Positions 6,650-8,379 of a stretch of DNA of 8,379 bases are shown here, piece after piece. Position 1 is the first letter of the stretch; each line of letters begins with the position of its first letter. The notes under the pieces are model-generated. The model was not told where the DNA came from. It saw only the letters and a program-made list of their open reading frames with translations, and searched no databases. Location: NCBI GenBank assembly GCA_023245725.1, contig JAHFJU010000059.1:1-8379 (forward strand). The letters are read 5' to 3'. The translations under genes were made by a program, and so were the position numbers. Source of the DNA: Candidatus Peregrinibacteria bacterium. Its GTDB lineage: Bacteria > Patescibacteriota > Gracilibacteria > UBA1369 > UM-FILTER-53-11.

Positions 6650-6668
6650 TGAAACTATGGAACCGTAC
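6650..6668 (+). repeat. 19-bp exact direct repeat, copy 2
   Basis: Identical to 5051-5069, placed 34 nt upstream of the antitoxin ATG. It directly follows CCACTCTTCCAAGGGGGTGC (6627-6646), which loosely resembles the CCACTCC-TTTACGAG-poly-G start of the cassette at 7693. If TATGGA (6656-6661) is a -10 box, a poor -35 (TTCCAA, 6633-6638) lies 17 bp upstream. The 6505-6702 gap otherwise shows no gene. Confidence 0.7.
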
Positions 6669-6688
6669 ACTTATTAATATAATAAATA

Positions 6689-6694
6689 TATACT
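6689..6694 (+). promoter_or_regulatory. Candidate -10 box for the toxin-antitoxin operon
   Basis: TATACT (5 of 6 consensus) lies 8 nt before the antitoxin ATG in a very AT-rich stretch, so an RNA starting from it would be leaderless. A second candidate, TATAAT at 6678-6683, is 19 nt before the ATG. Neither has a good -35 box at 16-18 bp. Confidence 0.35.
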
Positions 6695-6702
6695 TTTTAT
6701 AT

Positions 6703-6933
6703 ATGGCGTCGCTTTTATTCAAGGTTAGCGATAAAATTCCTAAAGAGCTTGATCTTATTAAAGAAGAAGAGGGATTGGGCAACCGCACGGCGACGATGAC
6801 ATTTCTGATCAAATACTATTTTTTGACGAAGAAAAGTTCAATTGACCAGTCGATTAACATTATGGGCTCGCTCCTCGATAGGCTCGATACCAGTTCGCTG
6901 TCTTCTGCACACGATCAGTTGAAAGATGTATAA
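6703..6933 (+). CDS. Ribbon-helix-helix-like antitoxin of a type II TA pair
   Basis: Product of 76 aa. Seen: a short strand-like N-terminus (SLLFKVS), then a helix (KIPKELDLIKEEEG, 11-24), a turn with GNRTA and a second helix (TMTFLIKYYFLTKK, 31-44), the order and spacing of a ribbon-helix-helix DNA-binding domain. The C-terminal tail (about 46-76) would be the toxin-binding part. Start: ATG at 6703 removes a 41-residue extension that overlaps the 19-bp repeat and AT-rich leader and does not resemble protein. The RelE-like toxin gene follows after 16 nt, the normal antitoxin-first order. Known: such antitoxins neutralise the toxin and repress their own operon. The family call rests on pattern and context, not on a strict motif. 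Confidence 0.65.
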   Translation: MASLLFKVSDKIPKELDLIKEEEGLGNRTATMTFLIKYYFLTKKSSIDQSINIMGSLLDRLDTSSLSSAHDQLKDV

Positions 6934-6949
6934 ACGAACTCTATAGTTT

Positions 6950-7300
6950 ATGATAATTTTTTTTGCTGTGCATTTTAAAAAACAGCTCATGCACCTAAAG
7001 AAGAAATATCCGCATATTAAAGAGGGTTTTTTGAGGGTTATCGATTTTATAGATTTGCACAATGAAATTTATATAGGTCGTTCGATTTATAAAATTCGTA
7101 TTTCGAGTACCGATATGAAACGCGGAAAATCTGGTGGATTTCGTGCGTATATGTACCTGTATTTAAAAAAAGATCTCCTTGTTCCGCTGTGCATTTACAC
7201 AAAATCGCAGACCGAAAGCATTACTGAAAACGAGCTCAAATATCACTTTGATGAGGTTAGCAGGCAATTATTCGCCGATTTGAAAGATAATTCGGAGTGA
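6950..7300 (+). CDS. RelE/ParE-superfamily toxin
   Basis: Product of 116 aa. Seen: the N-terminal helical pair with HFKKQLMHLKKKYPHIKEGF (8-27) typical of the superfamily, a strand YKIRIS (47-52), the diagnostic RGKSGGFR (58-65), a following strand pair (AYMYLYL and LLVPLCIYTKS) and a C-terminal helix after ENEL. The KRGKSGG(F/Y)R and (I/V)YxKS signatures belong to a RelE-like toxin family that probably acts as an mRNA interferase at the ribosome; the reaction was not tested here. It is second in the operon, 16 nt after the antitoxin. The ATG at 6950 gives a normal-length product, and no Shine-Dalgarno is visible. It ends in TGA, the only gene here that does so. No strong terminator follows; a small GCCT/AGGC hairpin with TTTTT at about 7308-7328 is a weak candidate. 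Confidence 0.85.
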   Translation: MIIFFAVHFKKQLMHLKKKYPHIKEGFLRVIDFIDLHNEIYIGRSIYKIRISSTDMKRGKSGGFRAYMYLYLKKDLLVPLCIYTKSQTESITENELKYHFDEVSRQLFADLKDNSE

Positions 7301-7694
7301 TTATTAGCCTAAGAAGGCACGAATTTTTAGGTTTGCCCATTGCGGTATCTTTCTAACGTTTTATGGCTCTTTCACGGGAACACATTTCTACAATAATTTA
7401 AGGAGCTGTAAATAGCGCAAATCCGTGGTGACTCAGGCTATAATCGTAAAATTAGGCAAACCACTGCGAGTACCTCGATGGCTTCTGTATAACAAAAAAC
7501 GAGCGTATATTTGTTCACGTGAACAAATCAGGAGCGTTTTGCGGCTCAAACAAGCCATCTTGCGCTTCAGGGCTGTTGCGGGGTATCGTTTTTGTTGCGT
7601 GTATACGTTTATGGAATTAAGTTAATTACTCATCTCAATTTATGCAATTCAAAGGTCAAAACAGTGAATTTGGGTAGACGAATATACAGCCCCA
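7301..7694 (+). other. Gene-poor interval between the TA pair and the SLH gene
   Basis: No gene is supported here. A GTG-started frame at 7425-7625 would encode 66 basic residues, but it resembles nothing I know, lacks initiation signals and spans the palindrome at 7509-7528, which encodes the same CSREQ-type peptide on both strands. The interval may hold decayed sequence or an untranslated RNA; I see no tRNA. The only clear structure is the 20-bp palindrome. Confidence 0.6.
7509..7528. promoter_or_regulatory. Perfect 20-bp palindrome, operator-like
   Basis: ATTTGTTCACGTGAACAAAT is fully self-complementary with no spacer. It is not followed by a T run, so it is unlikely to be a terminator. 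The form fits a binding site for a dimeric regulator. The core GTTC-ACGT-GAAC does not match an operator I can name with confidence. It lies 228 bp before the SLH gene and is not next to an obvious promoter. Confidence 0.5.
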
Positions 7695-7763
7695 CTCCTT
7701 TACGAGGGGGGGTAATATGTTATGATATTGGTAATTAATTATTTAATATAACAAATATGAAAA
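7695..7763 (+). repeat. Promoter-leader cassette, copy 2
   Basis: Near-identical partner of 5073-5142, covering the promoter, the AT-rich leader and the first codons of the SLH gene. It has seven G instead of eight. CCCC-A-CTC before the TTTAC could pair with GAG-GGGG after it, so the -35 side may also fold; copy 1 lacks this extra pairing. Confidence 0.85.
7699..7726 (+). promoter_or_regulatory. Promoter of the SLH gene with 7-G tract in the spacer
   Basis: TTTACG (7699-7704), a 16-bp spacer holding seven G (7706-7712), then TGT and TATGAT (7721-7726), an extended -10. Initiation near 7733 would give a leader of about 24 nt before ATG 7757. The spacer is exactly one G shorter than that of the sister promoter at 5076-5104. 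Confidence 0.7.
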
Positions 7764-8332
7764 AGAAACAAAAATTGTTTGCGGTTCTTGGAGCCTGTGC
7801 TGTTCTTATTGCCGTTGGTGCCTTTGCTTTCTTTGGCGGCAACGGTGCCTACCAGGGAAGAATTATTAACTTTAACGATGTGCATCCAGTGGCGGATCCT
7901 GTTGTTACTCGTGCTGAGCTTGCATCAGTTTTAGTACAAACATTGAACTTGCCCTTAGTGCCGGCATGTGACACGTTTCCAGATGTGCCTCGTGATGCTT
8001 GGTATAATCAGGCAGTGTGTACGGCGTTTCAAAATAATTTAATGTATAAGTACGGTGATCTTTTTAGACCGCAAGATATACAATCGCGAGGGCAGGCTGC
8101 ACTTATCATCGCTTACTCATACAATGTCGTTTATAACTGTCCATTGCCACAGCTATTTAAAGATGTTCCGGTTGAGGGAACTTGGTATTCACAGACAGTA
8201 TATGAATTGGCTGCACATAGTATATTTGCTACCGAAACCCCATTTGGATCAAATTTTAGGCCGTTAGATGCTATCACTCGTTCAGCACTAACAAAATGGA
8301 TGTCACAAGCAGCTAATCTAAGCGCACGCTAA
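7757..8332 (+). CDS. Small SLH-repeat surface protein
   Basis: Product of 191 aa. Seen: a basic N-terminus (KKKQK) followed by a hydrophobic segment at about 7-26, a signal peptide or N-terminal membrane anchor. The rest is S-layer homology sequence: a partial repeat (VTRAELASVLVQTLNL, 50-65), a full one (about 74-120, FPDVPRDAWYNQAV ... RGQAALIIAYSY) and another (about 134-185, FKDVPVEGTWYSQTVYELAA ... ITRSALTKWM). Mature cysteines are at 71, 88 and 128. Known: SLH repeats bind secondary cell-wall polymers and anchor proteins to the cell surface. There is no additional functional domain, so it may be a small surface component or an adaptor. LGAC at 11-14 resembles a lipobox but lies too early in the hydrophobic stretch. 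The gene shares its promoter cassette with the 310-aa orphan. No strong terminator is visible before the window ends. Confidence 0.9.
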   Translation: MKKKQKLFAVLGACAVLIAVGAFAFFGGNGAYQGRIINFNDVHPVADPVVTRAELASVLVQTLNLPLVPACDTFPDVPRDAWYNQAVCTAFQNNLMYKYGDLFRPQDIQSRGQAALIIAYSYNVVYNCPLPQLFKDVPVEGTWYSQTVYELAAHSIFATETPFGSNFRPLDAITRSALTKWMSQAANLSAR

Positions 8333-8379
8333 AAAAGTTACTTCTAAAATAAGTGCAATTTTTCAAAAGCCTCAAGCAT

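Noticed and set aside
6580..6702. N-terminal extension of the antitoxin frame
   Set aside because: It runs through the 19-bp repeat and AT-rich leader; the RHH-like domain begins right after ATG 6703.
7298..7300. Possible UGA=Gly recoding as in Gracilibacteria or Absconditabacteria
   Set aside because: Only one gene ends in TGA, at normal toxin length, and fusA and the other long genes contain no in-frame TGA, which would be frequent under that code.
7425..7625. 66-aa frame with GTG start
   Set aside because: No family resemblance, no initiation signals, and it crosses a perfect palindrome.
7787..7798. LGAC lipobox in the SLH protein
   Set aside because: The cysteine at 14 sits within, not after, the hydrophobic segment; a plain signal or anchor is more likely.

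Overview
The window reads as a bacterial chromosome fragment of moderate-to-low GC that uses the standard code: no in-frame TGA occurs in the 2-kb fusA gene, and the RelE-like toxin ends in TGA. The only housekeeping gene is fusA (EF-G). The rest is accessory: an ORF6N-domain gene, a type II toxin-antitoxin pair, a small SLH-repeat surface protein and four proteins I do not recognise. No start codon in the window has an evident Shine-Dalgarno sequence. SLH proteins, ORF6N and RelE accessory genes, many orphans and AT-rich leaders together fit the Patescibacteria/CPR, perhaps a Peregrinibacteria-like lineage. That placement is inference and no rRNA is present to test it.

Layout. At 1-472 is the 3' part of an ORF6N gene whose start lies outside the window. 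It converges, across a bidirectional terminator hairpin, on a 398-aa orphan (516-1712, minus) that has its own strong promoter and probably a leaderless mRNA. Between 1749 and 2026 lie remnants, including a 32-bp exact duplicate of part of the ORF6N gene. A long terminator hairpin (1968-2000) ends fusA (2027-4108, minus), which is monocistronic and driven by a near-consensus promoter at 4140-4167. A 256-aa acidic orphan (4221-4991, plus) is divergent from fusA.

The plus-strand stretch from 5050 to the end holds the most interesting structure. Two nearly identical promoter-leader cassettes (about 5073-5142 and 7695-7763) sit in front of an orphan gene (5136-6068, followed by a 121-aa orphan at 6139-6504) and in front of the SLH surface-protein gene (7757-8332). 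Each has a -35-like box, a run of G (8 in one, 7 in the other) inside the spacer, and an extended -10 box. The one-G difference changes the spacer from 17 to 16 bp, the arrangement expected of a slippage-controlled, phase-variable promoter.

Between the cassettes are a ribbon-helix-helix-like antitoxin and a RelE-like toxin (6703-7300), and a gene-poor stretch with a perfect 20-bp palindrome. A 19-bp exact repeat links the upstream region of the first cassette with that of the antitoxin gene.

Functional picture: translation elongation is independently transcribed, and around it sits a variable region in which a surface protein and an unknown two-gene unit may switch together.
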